Shown here one piece after another: positions 50,493 to 60,298 of a stretch of DNA of 64,000 nucleotides. Below the pieces are notes generated by a model. The model was not told the origin of the DNA, made no database searches, and saw only the letters and a list, made by a program, of their open reading frames with translations. The DNA is from Trichosporon coremiiforme (Eukaryota; Basidiomycota; Tremellomycetes; Trichosporonales; Trichosporonaceae). Numbering within the stretch: the first letter of the stretch is position 1; each line of letters begins with the position of its first letter. The stretch covers positions 747,914-811,913 of the forward strand of contig BCJJ01000014.1 in assembly GCA_039545355.1 (NCBI GenBank), written 5' to 3'. Both the position numbers and the translations under genes were made by a program.

Positions 50493-53400
50493 ATGATGTC
50501 GATCTCTTGCTCCTCCGATTCGCCGACCGATGCGTCACCAAGCAGCGATGCCGGCCGTTCTACACAGCCCACACAGCAGGGGCTACCTCAGGTTGCGACA
50601 ACCTCGGCAGCGTCTCCGGCACCTGCACCACTACTGGACAGCAAGACTGGCTCAATGGCGAGGCTGGCGAGTGGCCGATCATTCCTTGCACATCGGCGGC
50701 AACTGAACCCCCGCACTTCGGCCGATCCCCGTCGAACGCACACAGCGGGTGGTTCCCGCGGGCCGTCCCAATCGTTTCGAACGAGCACCTCTTCATCACA
50801 ACATACTCACCCACGGCTACGGCAAGCTGGTGACCGGGGCCCGCCTCCGACGCCGGCTGCGCCTCCACCCCTGCTGGAACTCTCGGCGTCTGGCCCCAGG
50901 CCATCTTGGACACATGGGGGAAACACGTCTGAGAAGGAACCGCCGTGCTCGGCACCGATCTCTCGCCTGGCACGCACGGCGGCCCGGCGCGGCATTTCCA
51001 TCGATGTCGCGCTCAGCAAAGTCCAAGCTCAAAAGCAGACCGCGCCGGCAGCGAGTGCAGGCTTGCCCACCCGCTTCCATGCGTTGTCGACCCCACCCAA
51101 CACCAACCTCCTCAGTGTACCGACATTCGCAGCCCCCAGATACTCTGCAAGCACAGGGAGCTTAACGCCAATGCCGTCCCCGACCTTCCGACGCGGGCTC
51201 ACCGTCGCCATCATGACAGGCGATGGGGAGATTGTCGCCGAGAGCGCGCCAGTCACTCCTCGTGGCTTCCCCGACGACATCGAGGTGTCTATTCCTCAGT
51301 TGACCAACGGCCATGATCGCAAGAGCCTCGTGCCATCGGACATGGGCGCTACCGCGGCGAGGCAGCGCGAGATTATTCTCTGTCGCTACTACCACACCGA
51401 AGGGCTGACGTGCACCTCCTCGCCGTGCCGCTTCGTGCACTCGCTGGAGGGCTTATTGCTCCGAGGCTCGTCTCTGACGCCTGCGACCTCGAACCGTTCG
51501 TTACCCGTTCACCATCTACCTCAAGTGGAGAAACGCACTCCGTCGATGCCTAGCTCGCGCCTGAGGCTTGTATCGCACTCCGGCCGCCTCAGTGCGACTC
51601 CCGCGGTGACCGTTTCTTCGCCTGATCCGACTCACGGCACGTTCGCCCGAGCGCAAGATGCCACTCCTTTGGCCGAACTTCAACTCGACACCGACGCCCT
51701 CGCGACGATTCAGTCCGGAGACCCGGTGTCTCTGCAAGACGCTGAAGGCAAGGAGATCACGGGTCATGTCTTCAGGCTTAGTGGAGGAGGGAAGGGAGCT
51801 GGCGGCAAGAGCCGGACGAAGTACAAGAGTGAGTAAAGCTGCTGCTGCCGGGGCCGAGGTTGCGATGGACAAGACAAGCGACTGCGATATGGCATTCACT
51901 CGCCAGCTTGATATCCGCGTCTTCTGCTCGGCTCTGCGAGCGATAGAATGAGATCAGCTTCTGCGGCGTCAATCAACTCGAAACCGAGGCGGCTCGCTTT
52001 AGCTGGCAACACCAAAAGCGCTGAATCACGGCGGCAATGGAGATGACAAAGGCCGAAGTATGCAGAGAGCTGACAATGCCCAGCCGTCCCATGCCGCGAC
52101 TACGCAGAAAGCCACTGCGCGTACGGCGACTATTGTTCTTTCATCCACGACCCTGCCAACTTGTACGACCCTCTTAAACATGGCAAGAAGGAGCCCAAGG
52201 CTGACTCTGCGCCCTCGGACACCTTCAAGCATACCATGTCTGAGCGACCCAGCAGCGACTCGTCCACCCCCAGCGACACCATTCTCACCCCGTCGACCGA
52301 CGTCCCGCCGGTGCTGTCCGAGGTTTCGCTGAAGAATGTTCAGTCCAACTCGCAGCCTGGTGCTACAAGCTCGGCAGGGGTCAAAACACCGTCGATCGTG
52401 ACTGGCAGCCCGGCCGAGTTCGATCAGCAGGCTGTCCCTGGCCCGGATGCTCCGTCAGTGTCATCGGCTGCTCCGCACGCGACGTACGAGGTCCCGTTCG
52501 ATGCCGCCGGTAACGTCGCCCAGGGTCCTGTGTATGCGATGGCCCCGGCCGAGTACGGCAATGGTGTCACCTGGGTCGAATGGGACCCTGCCTGGGGACC
52601 CGCCCAACAATGGCCAACCCAGCAGGTGCTGCACACGCCGTGGCAGGTTTCCGTCTCGCCCGTCGGTATGGCCATGAGCCCCGTCTCGCCGCTTCCACCT
52701 GCGGCACAAGAGTCCTCTGTCGTCTGGACCCCGGACGGCTTCCAGATCCCGGACACCAACGCTCGCACTCGAGGGTTCTGGAGGACACAGCCGTGCCGCT
52801 TGTTCACGCAGGGCATCTGCCGCCATGGCGACAACTGCAGCTTGTGAGTAATTGTTAACCTCCATCGGGGGGTGACGACTAACCTGATTGCTCTCCCTGC
52901 TGCACTTCCCTCAGAGTTTAGCTGACTCTCAGCTTGCACACAACTGCGCCCATGCGGCCGCGACGTCTCAACTCCGGTTCCAAGTCGTCGCCGGTCAGGA
53001 CAACGCCGTGCAAGTGGTTCAACAGCACCTCGGGGTGCGAGGCAGGCGAAGCGTGCACGTTCCAGCACGTCCAAGTCATCCCCCCAGAGCACCAATCTGC
53101 CGTCCCACGTCCTTGGCGCACCAAGCCCTGTCGACACTTCCAGGTTGGGAAGTGCCGCATGGGTGACAGCTGTCACTATGCGCACGTCAAGGCTGATATT
53201 CCACCGTCTTCAGCCTCGAGCTCTCATCGTACTGCCTCGCACGACTCGCAGGGGCCGAGCTCGCCTCTCATCTCGCGCGGCTCTGAGGCTTCGACGCAGT
53301 CCCCATCGTCGCCTGCTCACCGGCAGGCGCACAAGTGGAACGGCGGCCAAGCCGAAAGCCCCGTGCACCCGAGCTCTTTCTCTGCAACGTCCGACACTCC

Positions 53401-53872
53401 CGTCTATGCTACCGAGGAGGTCAAGGACCCCGACTCGTCGACGAGCACGCACTCCGATCCGACCACGGCCATTCCGCATACTCCGGTCTCGCCACTGAAC
53501 CAACGCCGCGCCAGTGCACCCCCGACACTCCCCGAGGCGCCGACGATCACAATCCCTCCCGCCTCCGGAGCACTGCACTCGAGCTCGGACACGCCCGCAG
53601 CGAAGGAGATCTGTGCCGACTGGCTTGCCTCCGGCAAGTGCCAGCGCGAGGACTGCCGGTTCACGCACTGCCCGACCACGCCGCTGACGGAGGAGCACCT
53701 GAGCAAGGCGTGTGCCGAGCTAAGGTTGCTGAAGCGGTACGACGACTTGGACTCCGAGTCCGAGGGCGAGGAGGACGATGTCGAGTTCGTGACTGTTGCG
53801 ACGCACAGCTCGGCAAGCGTCGGCGCACGCAGCCCGCATAGCCCGACGACTATGAGCACGAGCTCTCTTTAG
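50493..53872 (+). CDS. Six-finger CCCH zinc-finger protein, putative RNA-binding
   Basis: Protein of about 1,000 residues with six Cys3His fingers spaced along disordered Ser/Pro/Thr-rich sequence; such fingers usually bind RNA. Three exons: 50493-51831 or so, about 52081-52847, and about 52933-53872. Finger 1 is CRYYHTEGLTCTSSPCRFVH. Finger 2 (CRDYAESHCAYGDYCSFIH) appears right after intron 1. Finger 3 is split by intron 2 (CRLFTQGICRHGDNC, completed by FLH in the next exon). Finger 4 is CKWFNSTSGCEAGEACTFQH. Finger 5 is CRHFQVGKCRMGDSCHYAH. Finger 6 is CADWLASGKCQREDCRFTH. Both introns close fingers in the right phase, which supports the model. Near the C-terminus an acidic run precedes the stop. 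The start ATG (MMSISC) is the first Met of the frame. No specific orthologue was recognised. Confidence 0.85.
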
Positions 53873-54193
53873 AATATGGAGTTTTCATCTCCATCACACT
53901 GTAATCTTGTTCCACGTATCGGTTGTCAAGCGTTCTCGGACACGTCTCATGCCCCATGCCAATTGCCATTGTTCACCATAGCTGCGTTCCATAAACCCCG
54001 TAAACACGTGCCATGCAGTTTGTTACCACCCCCCACCCCTTCCCCCCCTGTGTCATGGGTCTATGCATCGGACTTGCCTCCATCGCTCGTTGTTGTGGAG
54101 ACGTGACAAGCGTGCGATGAGATACGGGTGCCTGATCGCTGCCCCGACCTGGGGGGCGGTCAACCCGACGCAGGAGGAGAGTCCTTCGTGTCA
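53873..54193. other. Intergenic, CCCH gene 3' flank
   Basis: 320 bp including a C-rich stretch near 54030-54050. No gene is seen. Confidence 0.5.
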
Positions 54194-54273
54194 AGCGACG
54201 TAGCTCAGATGGAAGAGCGTTGGGCTCATACGAGACCACCCAAAGGGCAGAAGATCGAAACTTCTCGTCGCTA
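54194..54273 (+). tRNA. Elongator tRNA-Met (CAT) with 7-nt intron, copy 1
   Basis: The acceptor AGCGACG pairs perfectly with CGTCGCT, with discriminator A. The D arm reads TAGCTCAGATGGAAGAGCG. The anticodon stem TTGGG pairs with CCCAA around C-T-C-A-T-A and a final A, anticodon CAT. A 7-nt intron (CGAGACC) follows position 37. The T stem AGAAG pairs with CTTCT around ATCGAAA. The T loop sequence and acceptor fit an elongator rather than an initiator tRNA. A T5 run at 54278-54282 is the Pol III stop. An inverted second copy lies 2.3 kb away. Confidence 0.93.
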
Positions 54274-54277
54274 AGCG

Positions 54278-54282
54278 TTTTT
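54278..54282 (+). terminator. Pol III T-run terminator of tRNA-Met copy 1
   Basis: Five T residues four bases beyond the tRNA 3' end. Confidence 0.75.
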
Positions 54283-54933
54283 GTCTGTCCCCTTCTGCCC
54301 GCGCTGCATCCAGTCAGGTGTCTAAGGGAACAAAAGAAGGAGCGGTTGCTGGGCACGGACCAACCCAGGGTGGACGGGGGGCAGTGTGGCGCTGATGTGG
54401 CGTTGGCGCGTAGGGTCGACGACCGAGGAGAAGCTGGCATGGAGAGCTCGCCGCGACGCCGCAACGCAGCAGAGAGGGCACGGGCCGCCAGCCCTGTGTC
54501 GGCTCCTTACTCGCACGCCTCGCTGCTGTCCTGGTAGGCGTCGTCCCATGGTCCGGGTCTCCCCATTCCAGACAGTCTCGGAACCGCTCTGAGTGCGTCG
54601 TTCGGTGACTGAGTTTAAGACTGCGGCGTCGGGCACTACGACAGTTGTCCGCGATGGTCTTGAGGACGTCGGCTATCTGTCCCGACGCCGGCCTTGACCT
54701 CACACCGACAATGATAGCGTCCGCATAATAACGGCTCCGCAATGTACTCTTCACTGTGTCCACTGTCGTTCCACGAACAGAGACACGGATCAGGTGGGGG
54801 CATAACAAGCCTCCGTGCAAAGGTTAGGAGGGATTCATGAAGGTATAATTGATCATATGACTACGGTATCAGTAACAACTTGGAGCTGATTCGCTCCTCA
54901 CAACTTGGCCAGCCAAGTTGCGCTTGCGCCGGC
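54283..54933. other. Intergenic between tRNA-Met and the LysM gene
   Basis: 650 bp without coding bias; convergent 3' flanks. A perfect 7-bp hairpin AACTTGG-CCAG-CCAAGTT lies at 54902-54919, about 15 bp past the LysM stop codon on its transcript strand. Confidence 0.55.
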
Positions 54934-55638
54934 TTAGGCGGACTCCTCAGTAACCTGGTCGCAGAAGGGAAGGTACGTCTCCGCGACGACCTGGGCGTCA
55001 GCTTGTATTCTGCACGTGCAGCTCTGTGCCACAGGACACATCGAGAGAACTCTTCGCCGCGGCCCAACGGCCTCGGTTTCGTGCTCACCTCAAACTTCTC
55101 CTGGTCAAACTCGGGGTACTCATAAGCCTGGGTGTCGACGCAGAGCACCTCGCCGATGTAGATGTTGGTGCACTCCTCGTTGATCTGGGGGTTGTTCTGG
55201 CGCAGAGTCGCGTCGTCCATACCGTACACGTCGAGGAGGAGGCCGCACGTGTCGCCCTCGACGACGGTGTGGATCTTGGAGCAGTCCGAGCCCTCGAAGC
55301 CGAGGCAGAGCTCGGAGCCGATCTGGAGCTGCTCGCACGCCTCGTCGATCGAGAGCGGGTTCACGTGCGAGAGCTGGAACGTCGAGGCGCCGTACTTGGT
55401 CGCTAGCTGTAAGCTAGGGTCCCCGATCATAATTTCTGGCCTCCGCCGAGTCACTCTCGGGGATGTGGGAGCCGACGCCGATTGGCTCGCTTTGCTCTCC
55501 CGTTCACGTACAAATGAAGTCACAAGTGTCGCCCTCCTCGACGATGATGGTGCGCGCACAGCGCTCATCGACGGCGGGGGCATCGTCGGCGGCGACGAGC
55601 GCGAGCAGAGGCAAGGCGGAGAGGACGAAGGCGAGCAT
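54934..55638 (-). CDS. Secreted two-LysM chitin-binding protein (LysM effector-like)
   Basis: Small secreted protein of about 180 residues. A signal peptide (MLAFVLSALPLLALVAAD) is followed by LysM 1, which forms only after removal of an intron of about 110 bp: RTIIVEEGDTCDFIS joins TKYGASTFQLSHVNP, ending CEQLQIGSELCLG. LysM 2 reads KIHTVVEGDTCGLLLDVYG, then LRQNNPQIN and IYIGEVLCV. Cys residues sit at the usual fungal LysM positions, suggesting disulfides. A second intron of about 110 bp precedes a short last exon ending DQVTEESA at TAA 54934-54936. No hydrolase domain is present, so it resembles fungal LysM effectors, which bind chitin oligomers outside the cell. That role is known for the family and inferred here. 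The gene is bracketed by two inverted tRNA-Met genes. Confidence 0.87.
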
Positions 55639-56480
55639 GATGGTGTCGTTACTGAGCTAAGCGCCAAGCGTTGTTCAGACTATTTAGGTAATAAAGAGCG
55701 TGGAGACGTGAAGGCTTCGTGTCGTGAGCAAGAGAGTGAAAGAGATGATGGCAACTGTGGGGGGTCGTGAGCGAGCGAGCGTCAGTATGTAGGTGCGAGA
55801 GAGTCAGTGAGGGCGGGAGGGACGGAGTTGCACCAGGGGAGAGGAAGGAATGAGGGGACGACAGGAGGGAGGGTGCAGAACGTAGCAGGTGTGGCCAAAG
55901 CATGGCCAATGCACCCCGCCGCACCGTCCGCCGGCTGATGGACAGGTGCCAAGCTCGTGCAGTGGCCTCATCCGGCCATTGAGAGCCGCGTGAGTTGCAG
56001 TCCGAGTGCGATTTGGGTGTAGAGCAAGCGCTGCGGAACCATGGCACGCACGCTAGCGCACCCGTCCGGCATGCTCTCATGTGCTTGGCTGCGGGAAGGA
56101 CAAGCTGCGATGGCACGGTGTACAGTGCATGCTGGAGCGCCGCATTGTCTGCAGACGGACGCGTCCGAAGGTACGACCAGGGGGACGAGGAGAGCCACCA
56201 TAGGACGCCCGAAGGGTCGGTTGGCTTGTGCTGTGTCTTGGCTTCTGGGTCCCTTGCCCAGTCGTCTTTCCAGCGGAGGCTACTCCCGATTGAGGGCTCA
56301 CGAACGCTGGCATCGCTGCTCAGATGACCAGACTGCGCTGCTCACCACAGCAATGGCGTTGCGGTCAGCGATCGTCGGCCAAGTGTGGAGGACGAAAAGT
56401 AAAGGGGTAAGAATGGAAACCTGGGCGAAAAGTCTGTCCCTCCGAACCCCGTCCGGGCCACAAAAAGACAAAAAGATTCT
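55639..56480. other. LysM gene upstream region
   Basis: About 840 bp holding the LysM promoter. The stretch 55690-55880 is purine-rich on the plus strand, hence CT-rich on the gene strand. No ORF with coding bias is seen. Confidence 0.5.
56470..56474 (-). terminator. Pol III T-run terminator of tRNA-Met copy 2
   Basis: Five A on the plus strand equal five T on the tRNA strand, six bases beyond the tRNA 3' end; a second run of five lies at 56462-56466. Confidence 0.75.
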
Positions 56481-56560
56481 TAGCGACGAGAAGTTTCGAT
56501 CTTCTGCCCTTTGGGTGAACTCATATGAGCCCAACGCTCTTCCATCTGAGCTACGTCGCT
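56481..56560 (-). tRNA. Elongator tRNA-Met (CAT) with 7-nt intron, copy 2
   Basis: On the minus strand the mature sequence is identical to copy 1 at 54194-54273 as far as can be compared by eye: same acceptor, D arm, CAT anticodon and T arm. The 7-nt intron differs (TGAGTTC here, CGAGACC in copy 1). The two copies are in inverted orientation, pointing toward each other around the LysM gene. Flanks outside the tRNA do not match apart from the T-rich stop. Confidence 0.93.
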
Positions 56561-57478
56561 TTCGATATTTTAGCGTCCCCGCACTGGATTACAACGGGGC
56601 GGGCCACCCAGATATCTGCGGATTTCTTCTCTTCCAGGTGCCTTACGGCTGCGGGAGCCGTGCATGAGGTTGACAGTGCCTTGGTCGGAGAAGAAGAAGG
56701 CACCCAACGTATGGTTATGCTGCCTCAGGACGAGCGGAGAAACTGATCGGTGAGCGCATAACCGATCGTAGACCACAGCAGCCTGGCAGGCGATCCGACA
56801 ACGGAGACTGGTCTTATATCGGTATTCTAGAGCGCTGCACGTGAGGCATGGATGCAGGCGCGGCGCAGGTGGGGGTGGAGCCCAATGGCTCCGCGTGCAC
56901 CTCCGTGGCCGTAGGTACGCGTAGGTGGGACGTGATCCGCTAGCCCACCCGTGCAAGACCACGATCGATGGCGAACAAAGGACTTGCCGAGGTTGGTGAC
57001 AACTGATGAGTGCGGGGTGCCCACCTTCTCCCGCGATTTGGACAATCTCCGTGGTCGGCGAAAGCACCATGGTGTCAACGATCGCACCTCTGAATCTCGG
57101 CATGCTCGGCAACGATTCCAGCGCGTGTCCCTCCGTGAGCGCATTTTCGGCATACCCTGGCTGCCTGTCTAATCACGGACCGCAGCCTTCCTAATTAAAA
57201 GCAAATAGCCTCGCTTTAGGCGGAGACTTTTGTAATCGATGCTATTCGGACCGGTCAACAAGGGCCTCCGGTGAATAACCGACCCCGGCTAAGTCCCGAC
57301 TAGGGGCACCGGGTCTCTCCAGACCTCGACCTGGTATGCGCACAGGCGCCGTGACCGGCACTCGACCAGCAGGTCACCCAGGCCCGGCACATGACGGAAC
57401 TTAAGATGTCAGACGTCTCTTTATCGATCCCCTTTCCATCTTCTCTGTCACCTCACTTCATCCGTACTCGCGACAAAG
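56561..57478. other. Intergenic upstream of MCC beta
   Basis: About 920 bp. The interval 57190-57370 has base composition and small inverted repeats (AATAGC at 57204 with GCTATT at 57241) unlike the adjoining DNA, but no known RNA signature. The last 80 bp is C/T-rich leader. Confidence 0.45.
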
Positions 57479-59363
57479 ATGATGCTCCGCGCTCGTACTC
57501 GTGTGGCGCCCACCGTCGCCCGCGCCGGCAACCTCAACCTCGCGCGCACCCTCATCGCCCAGCCCCCGTCCCTTCCCAACCACGTGCCCCCGTCTCCCCT
57601 CCCCACTAAGCTCAAGCCCAATGACCCCGAGACCAAGGAGGCCAAGGCCAACATGAACAACCTCGTCGAAAACCTCAAGGCTCTCCGTGCCAAGGCCCGG
57701 GAAGGAGGCGGCAAGAAGACGCTCGAGAAGTGGAGGGCCAAGGGCCAGGGCAAGCTCAGCGCCCGGGAACGGTGAGTGCAGCGACTGGGCAACCGGAATA
57801 GTCAGCGAGAGTCTCTGAACTCGCGCAGAAGGTTCAGTGACTGACGTACACAGTGTTCAGGCCCTCCTGGACCCCGACAGCGCCTTCCTCGAGCTCTCTC
57901 CCCTCGCTGCTCACGAGGTGTACCCCGATGACCTCCCTGGAGCTGGTATCATTACCGGTATCGGTGAGTCCCCAGCTAGTTAAGCAGCGAATCGTAGCTG
58001 ACCGACAGGAACCGTTTCCGGAACGCGCTGCATGATCATTGCCAACGACCCCACTGTTAAGGGTGGAGCTTACTACCCTCTGACCGTCAAGAAGCACCTC
58101 CGCGCGCAGCAGGTCGCCCTTGAAAACCGCCTGCCCTGTGTCTACCTCGTCGAGTCTGGTGGTGCTGCTCTTCCCTACCAGTCGAACGTGTTCCCGGACC
58201 ACGACCACTTCGGCCGCATCTTCTACAACATGGCCCGCATGTCCGGCCTCGGCATCCCCCAGATCTCAGTTACGCACGGTATCTCGGTCGCCGGCGGTGC
58301 CTACATGCCCGCCATGTCCGATGTCGTCATCATCGTTAAGAACCAGGGTCGTATCTTCCTTGCTGGTCCCCCGCTCGTCAAGGCTGCCACCGGTGAGGTC
58401 GTTGACGACGAGACTCTTGGAGGCGGTGACATGCACACTTCCGTCTCTGGTGTGGCCGACTACCTCGCCCAGAACGACGCCCACGCCATCCGTCTCGCGC
58501 GTGAGGCCGTCCTCGACCTCGGCAAGGCGACCGTCCCGTCTGCTAAGGCGCCCCGCGAGACTCGCGAGCCTGCCTACCCCGCTGAGGAGCTCAACGCGAT
58601 TGTTCCCGCCGACTCGCGTAAGAGCTTCGACATGAAGGAGGTCATCGCTCGCATCACCGACGGCTCCGAGTTCCGCGAGTTCAAGAAGGAGTACGGCAAG
58701 ACCGTTATCACCGGCTTCGCCGAGATCCACGGCCACACTGTTGGTATTGTTGCCAACAACGGTGTCCTTCTCTCGCCCTCTGCGCTGAAGGCGACTCACT
58801 TCATCGAGCTGTGCAACCAGCGTGGCATCCCGCTTGTCTTCCTCGTCAACGTCTCGGGCTACATGGTAGGCCAGGCGGCCGAGCGCGGCGGTATCGCGAA
58901 GGACGGAGCCAAGATGGTGCGTGCCGTCGCGCGCGCCAAGGTGCCCAAGTTCACCGTTGTCGTGAACGGCTCGTACGGTGCGGGCAACTACGGCATGTGT
59001 GGCCGTGCCTACTCGCCGCGATTCCTCTTCATGTGGCCCAACGCCAAGGTCTGTGTCATGGGTCCCGACCAGCTGTCGAGCGTCATGCAGACCGTCTCGG
59101 GCAACCGCAACGCTGCCGACGCCGAGAAGAAGTTCGCCGACCTCCGTGCGCGTATCGAGAAGGAGTCTGAGGCGCTCTACTCCACCGCCCGTCTCTGGGA
59201 CGACGGCATCATCCAGCCCTCCGACACGCGTGACGTCCTCGGCCTCGCGCTCGAGGTCGCCGCGGACGAGAAGGCGAGCCGTCCCCAGGGCGGAAACGGA
59301 GGAAGCCGCGGCGAGATTGGCGCCGACGGCGACTCGGGCGACTGGGGCGTGTTCCGTATGTAA
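57479..59363 (+). CDS. Methylcrotonoyl-CoA carboxylase beta subunit (carboxyltransferase)
   Basis: Mitochondrial carboxyltransferase subunit that moves carboxyl from biotin to 3-methylcrotonyl-CoA in leucine breakdown. Three exons: 57479 to about 57769, about 57856-57964 and about 58010-59363, roughly 570 residues. The N-terminus ([17 protein letters not shown]) is an Arg-rich presequence; two ATGs are adjacent and the first is used. Family marks are ENLPC-like [24 protein letters not shown] (read in part), [39 protein letters not shown], and the C-terminal [21 protein letters not shown] region with [10 protein letters not shown]. This pattern matches MCC beta rather than propionyl-CoA carboxylase. 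The biotin-carrying alpha subunit is not in the window. Confidence 0.93.
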
Positions 59364-60298
59364 GAGGAGGGGTCAGCAGGCAGTCATTTTTGGGTCGAGA
59401 TAGAATAGAGTCGTTACGATGCCATCTTTGTATTTCTGAAGACACTTGCTCTCTGCGGCACCACTGATGCTTCCAACTGACAAAGCGTAATCAGACTGAC
59501 AACAGAGCGCACGCAGCGCGAAGCCCAGGGAGCGCCGAGACACTCTCCTCACCGAGGCACCCCGATACACACATGATGCCCTCCCGACGGACGCCCTTGT
59601 GTGCATGCCACCAGCGACGCGCCCGCGTTCGATCCGCGCCTGAACCTCCCGACCCCCCCTCATCCACATTTGCTCTGCCCCCCGGGACACGTGAACGCGT
59701 GAGTTCCTCCACCTCCTCCACGGTGGGAAAGCAAGCTCTGGCGACTCCCCCACACCCGTCCACACAGCTTATAGCCGCTCCCTGAGCCAGCTCCCCACAA
59801 AGCCGCGAAGGCCAAGCTTGCAACTTGGCCGAACGGTTAGGTCCTGCTGGTCTGGGACCCGAACCCGCCTAGCGGAGTTCGCCTCCAAGCGGCCTGACCG
59901 ACCGCGCACCCTTCCGTAGGCACTCGTGGGACCCCGAGCACCGCGGTCTGGTGCGCGGGATGCGGCCGCCCCACCGGGCTTAAAGGCCCGGCGGGGGTAG
60001 TAGAGGCGGCCTTACCTGAATCATGCGGGTGGCATGAGATGAGAAGGATCTAGCTGGGAGCTCACTTTTTGGACGACGTTGATAGCGGCGGACATGGTGA
60101 CGGACAGTGGGGTGGTGGTGGAGGACTTCGCACCTCGCTGCCACACGCTCCACGCGTGCGCGCAAGCGTCCCTCCATGTGCACACGCCGCGCCTGGACGG
60201 CATCAGATTCGGTATGTCTGGTCGGGAAGTATGCATTGATAGGGGTGTGCTATGATGAATGCCGGTCTATGATGAGAGGTGATGTGTGCAAAGCACTT
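59364..60298. other. Convergent intergenic region with strong hairpin
   Basis: 930 bp between the stop codons of MCC beta (+) and mIF2 (-), unusually long for convergent genes here. The interval 59815-60000 is very GC-rich with several inverted repeats. No gene could be assigned. Confidence 0.45.
59969..59996. other. Stable GC-rich inverted repeat
   Basis: CCCC-A-CCGGGC, loop TTAAAG, then GCCCGG-C-GGGG: ten base pairs with one A/C mismatch around a six-base loop. It lies about 300 bp beyond the mIF2 stop. It might be part of a structured RNA or a 3' UTR element. Confidence 0.5.

Noticed and set aside
59826..59895. Possible tRNA with box-A-like TGGCCGAACGG
   Set aside because: No matching acceptor stem or T arm could be drawn on the plus strand, and the minus-strand box-B-like element also fails to pair.
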